From Raoultibacter massiliensis (GTDB lineage Bacteria > Actinomycetota > Coriobacteriia > Coriobacteriales > Eggerthellaceae), in contig NZ_LT962671.1 in assembly GCF_900199545.1 (NCBI RefSeq), positions 918,814 to 982,813 on the forward strand: 64,000 nt of DNA, read 5' to 3'. The notes under the pieces were generated by a model. The model was not told where the DNA came from. It did not search any database and was given only the letters and a program-made list of their open reading frames with translations. The translations under genes were made by a program, and so were the position numbers. Shown piece after piece: positions 42,608-51,292 of this stretch. Numbering within the stretch: position 1 is the stretch's first letter; each line of letters begins with the position of its first letter.

Positions 42608-45232
42608 TTACTCGATGCCGCCGACAGGGCCGAACACGCGATCCTTGTCGTCAGCCAAATCCTCGCCCGACCACTTCTCGTAGTTCACGAGATTGGTGTT
42701 GTAGCCGGAAACTCCCAGGCCGCTCGTATCGGGCGCAAGCATCCAGTTGTCGGATCCGGAGCGGTCCATCGATTCGTCGTCGTTCAAATCACACCACGTG
42801 CCATGGGGCAGGGCCACGCACCCGGGCATGAGGCGATGGCTCAACGTGGCATGGCGCAAGCACTGCCCGTACCCGTTCCAGATGCGCACCGCATCCCCCT
42901 CTTCGATGCCCTTCTCCGCCGCGTCTTCGGCGTTCAAGAACACGCAGTTCGGGAGGGCTTCGCGAAGCTGAGGAACGTTGTCGAAGCCGGTATGAGCACG
43001 TCGAAGATAGTGGGGGTTGTACATCTGGAACGGATAGTCCCCCTTGACCTTCCCTTCCCAATCGGCGAAGGATTCCTCGTAGCCATGGAGAGCCGGTCTG
43101 TAAGAGGGGTACGGCTTGATAACGCTGCGTCCCATGGCGTTGATGCCGTCGGCCTTGGTCTGGCAGTAGATCTCCATCTTGCCGCTCTTGGAGTTGACGG
43201 GGTTCGCCTCGGGGTCCTCTCGGAACGCGACGAGAGCAACGTGACCGAAATTGTCGCCCTCCTTGCGCGGAACCTGATAGATCCCCTGCTCCATAAGATC
43301 GTCGAAGGAAATCTTTCCCTCCTGAGGCTTGCCCTCGAAACCGAGACGATCCAGATCCTCCTGCGTAATGGTTACGAGAGGCTCTTCGGTCGCACCGTCT
43401 TCGGCAAGCACGGTGGAACCCGCAATGAGGTTGAAGTACTGCTGCTCCTCGGAAATAGGAAGCACGGTTGCGGGGTCGACGCCGAACCGCTCGAGGAGGG
43501 CGATGCCGATCTCCTCATCGGACTTGGCCTCCCACAGCGGCTCGATAACCTTGTTGGGGTAAATCTGGAACTCGCGGCCCTTGGAGGTCAGGAAGAAGTA
43601 CGGACTGAAGCGCTCCCACTGGGTCTGGGTTGGCAGCAGGATGTCGGCGTAGCGCGCGGTGAGGTTGAAGTCGTACCCTTGATGGATAACGCAGTCCAAA
43701 GTACGCAACGCCTCGATGCCGGTGGCGATGCCCTGAATGGTCTGCAGGCCGTTGCGCCACATGTTGTAGAACACGCGGATCTTGATCTCGCGATCCTCGA
43801 CGGTAGAGGGATCGGACATCGCCCCGTTGCAGTAGCGATACTTGCCATCCAGAATCGCTTGCCACAAATCGGGAGCGTCGATCACGTCTCCGACCGGATT
43901 GGGCAGGCTTTGGATACCCGTCGCACCAGCGGAAACAATATCGAATCCGTTGTTGCCCGCCGACTGGGAATACGCAGCGCCAGTGCTGTGACCGGGCTTG
44001 CCGACATGACCGCCCATCGCGCCGATGGTCATGAAGAGCTGCGGGATGTCGTCTGCGTCGTTGCAGCGCGCGACAGCCATGGAATGCAAAACGCTAACCG
44101 CGTTCTCTTTGCCCATCGTTTCCGCATACCACCTGATATCCTCGACCGGAGTGCCGCAGATCTCGGAGGCCCACTCGGCGGTTTTGGGAACGCCGTCGTA
44201 CTTGCCCAGGACGTAATCCATGAAGTTCTCGTCGAGAACGGCATCCTCGGGCATATGCTCGGCATCGAAGCCGACGGTGCATCTGTCCAGGAAGTCCCAG
44301 TCGATAACGTTTCCGCGATCCTCGTCGAGCTTAATCATCTCGTAGGCGACGGAGAGCATAAACGCGGTGTCGGTGCCGGGGCGCACGGGGATCCAGCGCG
44401 CGTCGAGAAGATCGGCGGTCTCGTTGTAGCTGGGACCGACGTATACGAAAGAAACGCCGGTGTCCTTCGCCTGCTTGAAATACAAAGAAGGCGCACCGGG
44501 AGATGCCCAGGCGGGATTGCATGCGTAAAGAACGATGTAATCGGCGTTGACGAGATCATAGCGATCGTTGGCATCGCCCCCTGCGTTGTGCCCCAACATG
44601 GAGCATGCACGGTTGTAAGTACCGTAAGACGACGTGTCGTTGAGCAAAGTACAACCGCCTAGACCAGGAAGAATGTTGCCGCCAAACGTATGCTGGAACG
44701 TCCATCCAGGATAGACGATGGATCGGTTGCCGTCCTGCTCGATCGCCTTTTTCAATGCGGCGGCGACGTAATCCAGGGCTTCATCCCAGCTGATGCGCTC
44801 CCACTCGTCTTTGCCGCGCATCTCGCCGTTGGGATCCTCGAGGCTCCAACCTTTCCTTTTCATAGGGTAGCGAATGCGGTCGGGCGCGTACACCACGTGC
44901 CGCAGCGACCGCCCTCGCGGACATGCGCGCTGCTGGGGCATCTCGATGGAGTCCTCATGAGTGTCATCGGTCTTTTGGTATTCCACTACGCCATCGACCA
45001 CGTAGGCGGCGTTGTAACACTTGCCGCCGCAGTTGAGCCAACACGCGGCAGAGACCCACTTGCCGTCGCTCTCGAATGCTGTGCTTTCCTCCCCCTCCTC
45101 TGCATCGGTTACCGCATTGCCTTTCGGCGAGCAGCCGGCGAGCGTAAGCCCTGCCAAGCTGGCAGTGGTGGCGGCTAGAAACGACCTGCGGTCAAGGCTG
45201 ACGCCCATCGAGCCGCTGACTATTCCTGACAT
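42608..45232 (-). CDS. Tat-exported molybdopterin oxidoreductase, DmsA-like catalytic subunit
   Basis: An 874-residue bis-molybdopterin guanine dinucleotide enzyme of the DMSO reductase family. The leader carries the twin-arginine motif LDRRSFLA followed by TLAGCSPKG, a lipobox-like cysteine. The N-terminal [4Fe-4S] ligands are in CWLNCGGKCYNAAYV and ACPRGRS; the molybdenum-site region holds TSSYGTYNRACSMLG. Substrate cannot be told: DMSO, N-oxides, arsenate/sulfur compounds and dietary or drug aromatics are all handled by relatives. GGGAGGAGAG fixes the ATG at 45232. It follows the two-component genes at 45341-47704, which likely control it. Confidence 0.9.
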   Translation of the reverse strand: MSGIVSGSMGVSLDRRSFLAATTASLAGLTLAGCSPKGNAVTDAEEGEESTAFESDGKWVSAACWLNCGGKCYNAAYVVDGVVEYQKTDDTHEDSIEMPQQRACPRGRSLRHVVYAPDRIRYPMKRKGWSLEDPNGEMRGKDEWERISWDEALDYVAAALKKAIEQDGNRSIVYPGWTFQHTFGGNILPGLGGCTLLNDTSSYGTYNRACSMLGHNAGGDANDRYDLVNADYIVLYACNPAWASPGAPSLYFKQAKDTGVSFVYVGPSYNETADLLDARWIPVRPGTDTAFMLSVAYEMIKLDEDRGNVIDWDFLDRCTVGFDAEHMPEDAVLDENFMDYVLGKYDGVPKTAEWASEICGTPVEDIRWYAETMGKENAVSVLHSMAVARCNDADDIPQLFMTIGAMGGHVGKPGHSTGAAYSQSAGNNGFDIVSAGATGIQSLPNPVGDVIDAPDLWQAILDGKYRYCNGAMSDPSTVEDREIKIRVFYNMWRNGLQTIQGIATGIEALRTLDCVIHQGYDFNLTARYADILLPTQTQWERFSPYFFLTSKGREFQIYPNKVIEPLWEAKSDEEIGIALLERFGVDPATVLPISEEQQYFNLIAGSTVLAEDGATEEPLVTITQEDLDRLGFEGKPQEGKISFDDLMEQGIYQVPRKEGDNFGHVALVAFREDPEANPVNSKSGKMEIYCQTKADGINAMGRSVIKPYPSYRPALHGYEESFADWEGKVKGDYPFQMYNPHYLRRAHTGFDNVPQLREALPNCVFLNAEDAAEKGIEEGDAVRIWNGYGQCLRHATLSHRLMPGCVALPHGTWCDLNDDESMDRSGSDNWMLAPDTSGLGVSGYNTNLVNYEKWSGEDLADDKDRVFGPVGGIE

Positions 45233-45296
45233 TCTCTCTCCTCCCGTTCTGACTTTCCAGAAAGCAACTATACCAACGGGATCAGACGAGAGCCGG

Positions 45297-45310
45297 TTAA
45301 CGTTCGTTAA
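45297..45310. promoter_or_regulatory. Palindrome in front of the molybdoenzyme operon
   Basis: TTAACGTTCGTTAA is a 14-base inverted repeat with arms TTAACG/CGTTAA, about 65-80 bases before the dmsA-like start. A - strand TATAGT (about 45267-45272) lies downstream with no good -35 element, which would suit an activator bound at the palindrome, possibly the neighbouring response regulator. Confidence 0.4.
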
Positions 45311-45340
45311 GGATTGTTTGCGTTTGTAAGATGCAAGAAT

Positions 45341-46021
45341 TCACACCAAACGGTAGCCGATTCCCCAATCGGTCAAAAGATGCTTCGGAGATGCGGGATC
45401 GTCCTCGATCTTTTCGCGCAGCTTTCGAACGTAGACCTTCACAACCCCCGGATCCCCTACGTAATCGGCCCCCCAGATGGCCTCGAGCAGCTGTTTGTGA
45501 GAAAAAACGGTATTCGGATGCTCTGCCATGCACAGAAGAAGATCGAACTCCCTCGCGGTCATCACCTTACGCTCCCGACGAACTGCGACCTCGCGCTTCT
45601 CCGCATCGATGGAGAGATCGCCCAAAGCAATTACGCCGCCTTGCTTGGTTTCCGTCCTAATCCTGTGCCTGCGCAGGCATGAGTTCACCCTCAGCATCAG
45701 CTCCTCCGACTCGAAGGGCTTGGTAACGTAATCGTCGGCGCCCAGGCCGAAGCCTCTGCCTTTGCTTTCCAGCTCCCCTTTCGCGGAAAGCATTATCACG
45801 GGAACGTCCTCGTTGACCGTGCGGATATCGGAAAGGGTTTCGAATCCGTCTTTATCCGGCATCATCACATCCAGTATCACCAGATCGAACGGTATCTCGC
45901 GGAATAGAACGAGCGCTTCGCGCCCATTGCGCGCAGTAACGGGCTTATGGCCTTCTTTGCGCACATAGAACGACACCACGTCGAGAATGCTGGCATCGTC
46001 GTCTGCGATCAGGATCTTCAT
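45341..46021 (-). CDS. OmpR/PhoB-family response regulator
   Basis: A 226-residue regulator with an intact receiver: acidic DDD at 7-9, phospho-Asp in LVILDVMMPDKDG, Thr/Ser at IMLSAKG, Lys in DDYVTKPF. The C-terminal winged helix is complete (TAREFDLLLCMAEHPNTVFS, VKVYVRKLREKIEDD...GIGYRLV). It is encoded three bases after its kinase and just before the molybdoenzyme operon, its probable target. Confidence 0.95.
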   Translation of the reverse strand: MKILIADDDASILDVVSFYVRKEGHKPVTARNGREALVLFREIPFDLVILDVMMPDKDGFETLSDIRTVNEDVPVIMLSAKGELESKGRGFGLGADDYVTKPFESEELMLRVNSCLRRHRIRTETKQGGVIALGDLSIDAEKREVAVRRERKVMTAREFDLLLCMAEHPNTVFSHKQLLEAIWGADYVGDPGVVKVYVRKLREKIEDDPASPKHLLTDWGIGYRLV

Positions 46022-46024
46022 CCC

Positions 46025-47704
46025 TCATACCTCCTCGCCGAAGAGATCCGGCTTTTCGCACGGTAGGATAACGCGGAATATGCTACCTTCGCCCGGCGCC
46101 GACGTTACCTGTATCGAGCCGCCGTGCAACTCAACGTATTCCTTCGCCAAAGCAAGCCCCAACCCGCTGCCGCTTACAGGTCTTGCCAAGGAGCTCTTCG
46201 TCTGCTTGAACTTCTCGAAAATGATTTCATGCTCGTCCGCCGGTATACCCGCCCCATCGTCCGTAACGGCGAATCGTATCGTATCGTCCTTTCTGTGATA
46301 ATACGCCTCGATTACCACGATGCCGCCTTCCGAAGTGTATTTTATCGCGTTGCTCCCCAGGTTTTCGATGACGTGAAGCAGCTTTTCCTCGTCCGCCAAG
46401 AACAAGGGAACCTTTTCGGCTATGTAGAAGTACAGCAGTATATCCTTTGCCTGGGCAAGCGGCGAAAGGGTCTTTTCGAGAGACCCCATCACATCGACCA
46501 CGTCAACAATCTGCGTCTCTAGTTCGACCTTGCCCGCTTCGAGCTTTGCCATCTCCAAGATGTTGCCGACGAGCTTCGAGAGGGATACCGTACTGGCATG
46601 AATTTTCTCGACGATCTCGCAGCGGGAAGAGCCTTCGCCGGGCTCCATGCCCTTAAGGATGTCGACATATGCGTGAATCGCCGTCAGCGGCGTTCGGAGT
46701 TCATGGCTCATCATCGTGAAATAGTGGGACTTGTATCGATCTTCAGCCTCCAGACGCTCGTTCAGCGACTCGAGACGGCAAGCCTGCTCCTTGAGGTCCG
46801 CATAGGCTTCTTCCAGCTGCGCCGTTCGCTCGGCAACCTTTCGCTCCAAACCAGACGTCAGCGTCTCGAGCTCTTCGGCGGTTTTGTTGAAATGACCGAC
46901 GAGGTCGTGCATTTCGTCTTTGGCATTCACCTCGACGGCATCTATGCGTACGCTAAGCTTCCCGGATCCGATGTCTCGAACGGCTGCCCCTATCCCCTCA
47001 AGAGGCCTCACGACATAACGCACGACGGCAAGGTACACAACAAAAAGACAGGAGGCGAAAGCAAGAAAAGAGATAGCAGCCTGAGAAAAAACCCTATCGG
47101 CCAGAGAGTCCTCGTACATGCTCATGGGGATGCTGATGCTCGCAGCGCCTACGATGTCGCCCTTTTCCATGCCTTCTTTCGGAAAACCCGTCTCATCTGT
47201 CTCCCCCGCAGGAAAGCCATGGCACGGTTCGCAGCTGGTCTCCATCCTGAGGGGGATGACGTATCGGTAGTATGGAACATCGCCTTTCATGGTCCCGTAG
47301 GAAGTGTACTCGCCGAGGGAGTCGTCGTTGCGGAACGCCTGGAGCGCCTCGGCCTCCAGCTCGTCCGCTTCGTTCTGAGGGTTTCGGGGAGTGTCCGACA
47401 CATACCTTATAACATAGTCCGTCCTGCTGGAGAACAGTGCCCCAACAGAAGTGCCCACTATCGAGCAGTGAAGCCCTTTGAAGCTGTACGAGCCGTCGGA
47501 ATCGGTGTTTATCTTGGACTGGTTAACGGACATGAAATCCCATATGGCCGACATCTCTTGGGAAAGGATGTATGCCTGCTCGTGGAGCGCCTGATCGGTT
47601 TGCTCTTTTTGCTGAAAGTATCCCGCAAGGATGCTTGCAAGCAGCAGCGCGACGACGACGCTTGTCACCGGCAAGGCGATCCTGTATTTGAGCTTCCATT
47701 CCAT
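46025..47704 (-). CDS. Haem-containing sensor histidine kinase
   Basis: A 559-residue membrane kinase. Membrane helix 1 (about 10-30) is followed by an extracytoplasmic domain resembling the Tll0287/DUF3365 type with a c-type haem site CEPCH at 158-162. Then come membrane helix 2 (about 210-230), a HAMP linker, a coiled coil, the phospho-acceptor motif MSHELRTPLTAIHAY and an ATPase domain with NLGSNAIKYTSEGG, DDGAGIP and GSGLGLALAKEY. The haem suggests sensing redox state or a gas. The ATG at 47704 is preferred to upstream ATGs because the membrane segment starts directly after it. Partner regulator follows. Confidence 0.9.
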   Translation of the reverse strand: MEWKLKYRIALPVTSVVVALLLASILAGYFQQKEQTDQALHEQAYILSQEMSAIWDFMSVNQSKINTDSDGSYSFKGLHCSIVGTSVGALFSSRTDYVIRYVSDTPRNPQNEADELEAEALQAFRNDDSLGEYTSYGTMKGDVPYYRYVIPLRMETSCEPCHGFPAGETDETGFPKEGMEKGDIVGAASISIPMSMYEDSLADRVFSQAAISFLAFASCLFVVYLAVVRYVVRPLEGIGAAVRDIGSGKLSVRIDAVEVNAKDEMHDLVGHFNKTAEELETLTSGLERKVAERTAQLEEAYADLKEQACRLESLNERLEAEDRYKSHYFTMMSHELRTPLTAIHAYVDILKGMEPGEGSSRCEIVEKIHASTVSLSKLVGNILEMAKLEAGKVELETQIVDVVDVMGSLEKTLSPLAQAKDILLYFYIAEKVPLFLADEEKLLHVIENLGSNAIKYTSEGGIVVIEAYYHRKDDTIRFAVTDDGAGIPADEHEIIFEKFKQTKSSLARPVSGSGLGLALAKEYVELHGGSIQVTSAPGEGSIFRVILPCEKPDLFGEEV

Positions 47705-48599
47705 GGCGATTCCCAACCGAGAAGTCATTCCGCGGCACACCCTATGTGGCCGGCACGTCGAAGGGCGGGGAGGCATGGCCTTCGATTGTACCTAAAAACA
47801 AAAAGATAGCATCATTGCCTCCGCGGCGCAATGCGGCGCCGTCCGAATGCGAGTCCAATCGGGAACCAGGCATTTCCGACCTACCGCGTCCCGAGAAATC
47901 GCAGCTTCGCTTCTTATGCGCTGATTCGCAGGCGGTGCCTCCCTCAACGCCGTCGCTTCGCGTCGCCGCGGCGACGCGGGCCTCATGTCGATTCTGGACT
48001 CCATGGTATGAAGGCAGCCGCTAACTCGCGCTTTTCATATGTACAATGTCGAGAACGAGAAAACCTTGTCGTCCGCGATTGCATAAACGACGTCGAACGG
48101 CGGTCTCGCCATCTTTCTTGCGTTTGCTCCATATTCTACCTACGGAGACGAAGGCATACCGCATGATCCTAGGACGGGAATGCGAGGCAGAAGGTCCAAG
48201 ACGTGGAATGTCTCGTTTTCAACGCGTTCCGATTCTACTTGAAGCATATCTTCGAGAAATGCAGCGTATAGCCGACGGATACGAAGGCGAATATCCAAGC
48301 CGAGCAACCCCGCTCGGGACACCGAATACCTTTGGATGCGGAGGTCATGTGCATCATCGCCTTCATCTTCCGGACTGCTCGATTGCATGGAATGCTGGGT
48401 CCGGTTTTAGCCAATGTCTTGATATAAGATTTCCAAAATAACAGTCTTTCACCTCCCCTTTCTTGAAACTCACATCCACAATGTGAGTCACTAGGGTCAC
48501 TTTCACCCGCTCAATGCGATTGTCTGACTCAGGCCCGTTCTTTAGTTTTTGCTTCGTTCGCATGCAAAAGCGAATACCGATCGAAAGAAAGGGAGAGGA
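47705..48599. other. Long spacer between divergent genes; inverted repeat near its right end
   Basis: About 900 bases with no gene I can support; short frames on both strands lack ribosome-binding sites and recognisable families. Near the right end ACTCACAT (48468-48475) and ATGTGAGT (48481-48488) form a perfect eight-base inverted repeat with five bases between, about 110 bases before the flavin reductase start: a candidate operator for a LuxR-type regulator. Confidence 0.5.
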
Positions 48600-51128
48600 A
48601 TGGAAAACGAAACAACGAAACAACCGAGCGAAGCGAGGGGGCAAACTGGATTCTCGCGCAGGGGCTTCGTCGGAGGTATGGCTCTGACCGCCTTGGGATT
48701 GGCTTCGACCGCTTCGGTCACGCTTGCAGGCTGCTCGAACGAAACCACCCCCGATGGCAAGCTCTATGCAGAAGGGACCTACACCAGCAAGCAGAAGACG
48801 CCTTACGCAACTGCCGAGATAACCTGCACCTTCGATGAAAAGAGCCTCACGGATGCAACGTATCAGGTGCTGCGCTCTTCCGAAAAAGACTACTTCCCCG
48901 TCTATGCTTCGGCGATCGATGATTATTGCGCCGCGGTCGTCGAAAACGGAAAGACAAGCGAAGTCGATGCCGTTACCGGTGCCACGTTCTGCAGCCTTGC
49001 CATCAAAGAGGGCATTGATGCCTGCATGTTCCAGGCGCTCGGCATGGCGGATGCCGTAGCGGTGCAGGAGCTCAACCCGCAAGACGAAGAGTTTGATGCG
49101 TTCGAGGGAGATTGCGCAGAGGTATTCTCCCCCATTAAGCTCGGAGCTATGGAGCTGCCGAACCGCATTATCAAATCCGCCGGCAGTTCCCCATGGGCCG
49201 ACAGCAACAACGATAAGATCACCGTTTCGACCGAGCTGTACGGAGCGATGGCGCAAAACGGCGTATCGTTGATCGTTCTTGCGGGCGGTGTTTTGGCAAA
49301 CACCGGAATTTCCCCCGACTCGCTCGACAAGATCAAGGGAAGCGTCGATGAAGCCATTGGCTTGGTTTCTCCTCTGGTGGAGGCCGTACACGATGCCGGC
49401 AGCAAAATCGGATTCCAAATGTGCTTCGGCGGCGCGGCACCGACCGTCCCCGACTCCGTGATAAACGACACTCCGATTGAAGAACTTGACCAATTTATCG
49501 AAAATGTCGGCATCTCCGCCGAGCGCAGCAAGGCGGCTGGCTTCGACTGCATCGAGATCAAGGGGGCCAGCGCAGATGCCCTGAACGGCTTTTTGACGCG
49601 AAGGGTCAACAAGCGCGAAGACGAGTACGGCCCTCAGAGCATCGAAAACCGCACTCGTCTCTTCTGCCGCATGATATCGAAAATAAAGGAGGTTAACGGC
49701 GAAGACTTCCCTGTCGGCGCCCTGATCAACGGCATCGAGGAAAACGATGCGTCTCTGGGAGACGACGCTCGGTTCATAACCAACGAAGAGGCGAAGGAGA
49801 TTGCAAAAGCTCTCGTTGCCGCCGGTGCCGATTGGATACAGGTTCGCGTAGGCGCAAAGGCGCAGGAAATGAACATCTGGGCGCCTGACGTCCAGCACAT
49901 TGCTCCGGAAGCCGATGGGCTCACCGGGTTTGGCACCAAGTTCAACTACAAGTCCCATTTCGGGGGGCTCGTAGACGGCAGCCATTCCGGATTCGCTTCC
50001 TTCCTCCCGCTGGTCGCTGCCATCAAAGAAGCGGTAGACGTCCCTGTCGGATGCGCGGCATGTATGGACCTTCGCATGGGTCCCGATTACCTGAACGAAG
50101 CACTGAAGCAGGGGCAGATCGACCTGGTGTTCATGAACCGCCCCTTGAATTGCGATCCCGAGTTGGTAAAGAAAATGCAGGAAGGCCGTCGCGAAGATGT
50201 TAGACCGTGCATGAAATGCATGCACTGCCACGACAGCATCGGAACCAATAAGGCCGTTCCCTCGAGCTGCCGGATGAACGCCTCGTCCTTCAACTCGCTC
50301 ACCGATGTGATGCCTGAAGGTATGACGCCTGCGCCTGCCGAGACCAAGCGAAACATCATGGTCATCGGTGCGGGTCCTGCAGGAATGGAGGCAGCACGTG
50401 TAGCCGCAGAGCGCGGTCATAGCGTTACGATCTCCGACTCCGAAACCAAGCTCGGCGGCCTTCTCCACTTCGCACGAGGCGTGAAGGGCAGCCACGAGCG
50501 CTTCGACGACTATATCGCCTACATCTCCGCCCAGCTTGAGAAAAACGGCGTCAACGTGGAACTTGGCAAGGAGGTAGACGCCTCCTTCGTAAAAGAGCAG
50601 GCGCCGGATGCCGTTGTAGTCGCAGTTGGCGGCGCTCGAGAAAGCAAGTTCTCCGGAGACAACGTGTTTTCACCGGAAGATGCGTTTAGCCCTGCAGCGC
50701 TCGGAGAACGAGTGGTCGTACTCGGAGCCAGCGTGCAGGCGATCGATTTCGCCGCATTCCTTCTATCCCAAGGGAAAAGCGTCGCAATCGTCAATCCGAA
50801 TGGCGCCGATGCCGTCGACAAGGGCCAATCCGGTTGGTTTAAGACCTACATGCTTCCGTATCTCCAAGCGGAAGGTGTCAAGATTTGGAGCCAAGCCGTT
50901 ATCGAGAGCGTCGACGAGGCAGGAGTGACGATTACCACCGACTCTGGGTTGACGCAGACGATTCCGTGCGATAGCGTTGTGGAATTCTATGACATGGTTC
51001 CCAACCTGTCGCTGGCAGATGAGCTGGAAACAGCCGGCATCGAAACGTACGCCGTAGGTGATTGCGCCGAGCCCCATAACATCCAGAAAGCCGTGCTTTC
51101 CGGCAACTTGTGCGCCCGCGCTCTGTAA
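48600..51128 (+). CDS. Exported three-domain flavin reductase (FMN-binding + Old Yellow Enzyme + NAD(P)/FAD)
   Basis: An 842-residue exported reductase. The leader has twin arginines (FSRRGFVGG) and a lipobox-like TLAGC ending at residue 45. Residues 55-150 are an FMN_bind domain with DAVTGATFCS, where Thr129 should carry covalent FMN. Residues 175-510 are an Old Yellow Enzyme TIM barrel (FSPIKLGAMELPNRII at the start). A [4Fe-4S] ligand group CMKCMHCHDSIGTNKAVPSSC-like follows, then a nucleotide-binding domain (VIGAGPAGMEAARVAAERGH) to the end. The last three parts match enoate/2,4-dienoyl-CoA reductases (BaiCD type), normally cytoplasmic. Export plus the added FMN domain suggest electrons arrive from the quinone pool. 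GGGAGAGGA marks the ATG. Substrate unknown. Confidence 0.85.
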   Translation: MENETTKQPSEARGQTGFSRRGFVGGMALTALGLASTASVTLAGCSNETTPDGKLYAEGTYTSKQKTPYATAEITCTFDEKSLTDATYQVLRSSEKDYFPVYASAIDDYCAAVVENGKTSEVDAVTGATFCSLAIKEGIDACMFQALGMADAVAVQELNPQDEEFDAFEGDCAEVFSPIKLGAMELPNRIIKSAGSSPWADSNNDKITVSTELYGAMAQNGVSLIVLAGGVLANTGISPDSLDKIKGSVDEAIGLVSPLVEAVHDAGSKIGFQMCFGGAAPTVPDSVINDTPIEELDQFIENVGISAERSKAAGFDCIEIKGASADALNGFLTRRVNKREDEYGPQSIENRTRLFCRMISKIKEVNGEDFPVGALINGIEENDASLGDDARFITNEEAKEIAKALVAAGADWIQVRVGAKAQEMNIWAPDVQHIAPEADGLTGFGTKFNYKSHFGGLVDGSHSGFASFLPLVAAIKEAVDVPVGCAACMDLRMGPDYLNEALKQGQIDLVFMNRPLNCDPELVKKMQEGRREDVRPCMKCMHCHDSIGTNKAVPSSCRMNASSFNSLTDVMPEGMTPAPAETKRNIMVIGAGPAGMEAARVAAERGHSVTISDSETKLGGLLHFARGVKGSHERFDDYIAYISAQLEKNGVNVELGKEVDASFVKEQAPDAVVVAVGGARESKFSGDNVFSPEDAFSPAALGERVVVLGASVQAIDFAAFLLSQGKSVAIVNPNGADAVDKGQSGWFKTYMLPYLQAEGVKIWSQAVIESVDEAGVTITTDSGLTQTIPCDSVVEFYDMVPNLSLADELETAGIETYAVGDCAEPHNIQKAVLSGNLCARAL

Positions 51129-51150
51129 GATCAGCTCAGCAAATCCGATT

Positions 51151-51192
51151 CGGGATGCGCACCGGCTTCAAACCCGGTGCGCATCCCGTTTC
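51151..51192 (+). terminator. Strong terminator after the flavin reductase
   Basis: A perfect 15-pair stem (CGGGATGCGCACCGG and complement) around an eight-base loop, followed by TTTC. It separates the reductase from the following regulator. Confidence 0.85.
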
Positions 51193-51292
51193 ACCGCGTG
51201 CGCCGACTTCAAAATATCGAAACCCCGCTCCCGCAATGCCAATCTTCAAATGATACAATCCGATAACGTCAGTTTTCTTCGAAGGAACCCGA

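Noticed and set aside
42803..44662. 619-codon open frame on the + strand
   Set aside because: Antisense to the DmsA-like gene, which has complete family motifs, a Tat leader and a ribosome-binding site.
47831..48441. Two overlapping + strand frames of 110-130 codons
   Set aside because: Arg/Pro/Ser-rich, no ribosome-binding site and no recognisable domain; treated as non-coding spacer.
48363..50495. 710-codon open frame on the - strand
   Set aside because: Antisense to the exported flavin reductase; composition and lack of motifs mark it as a shadow.
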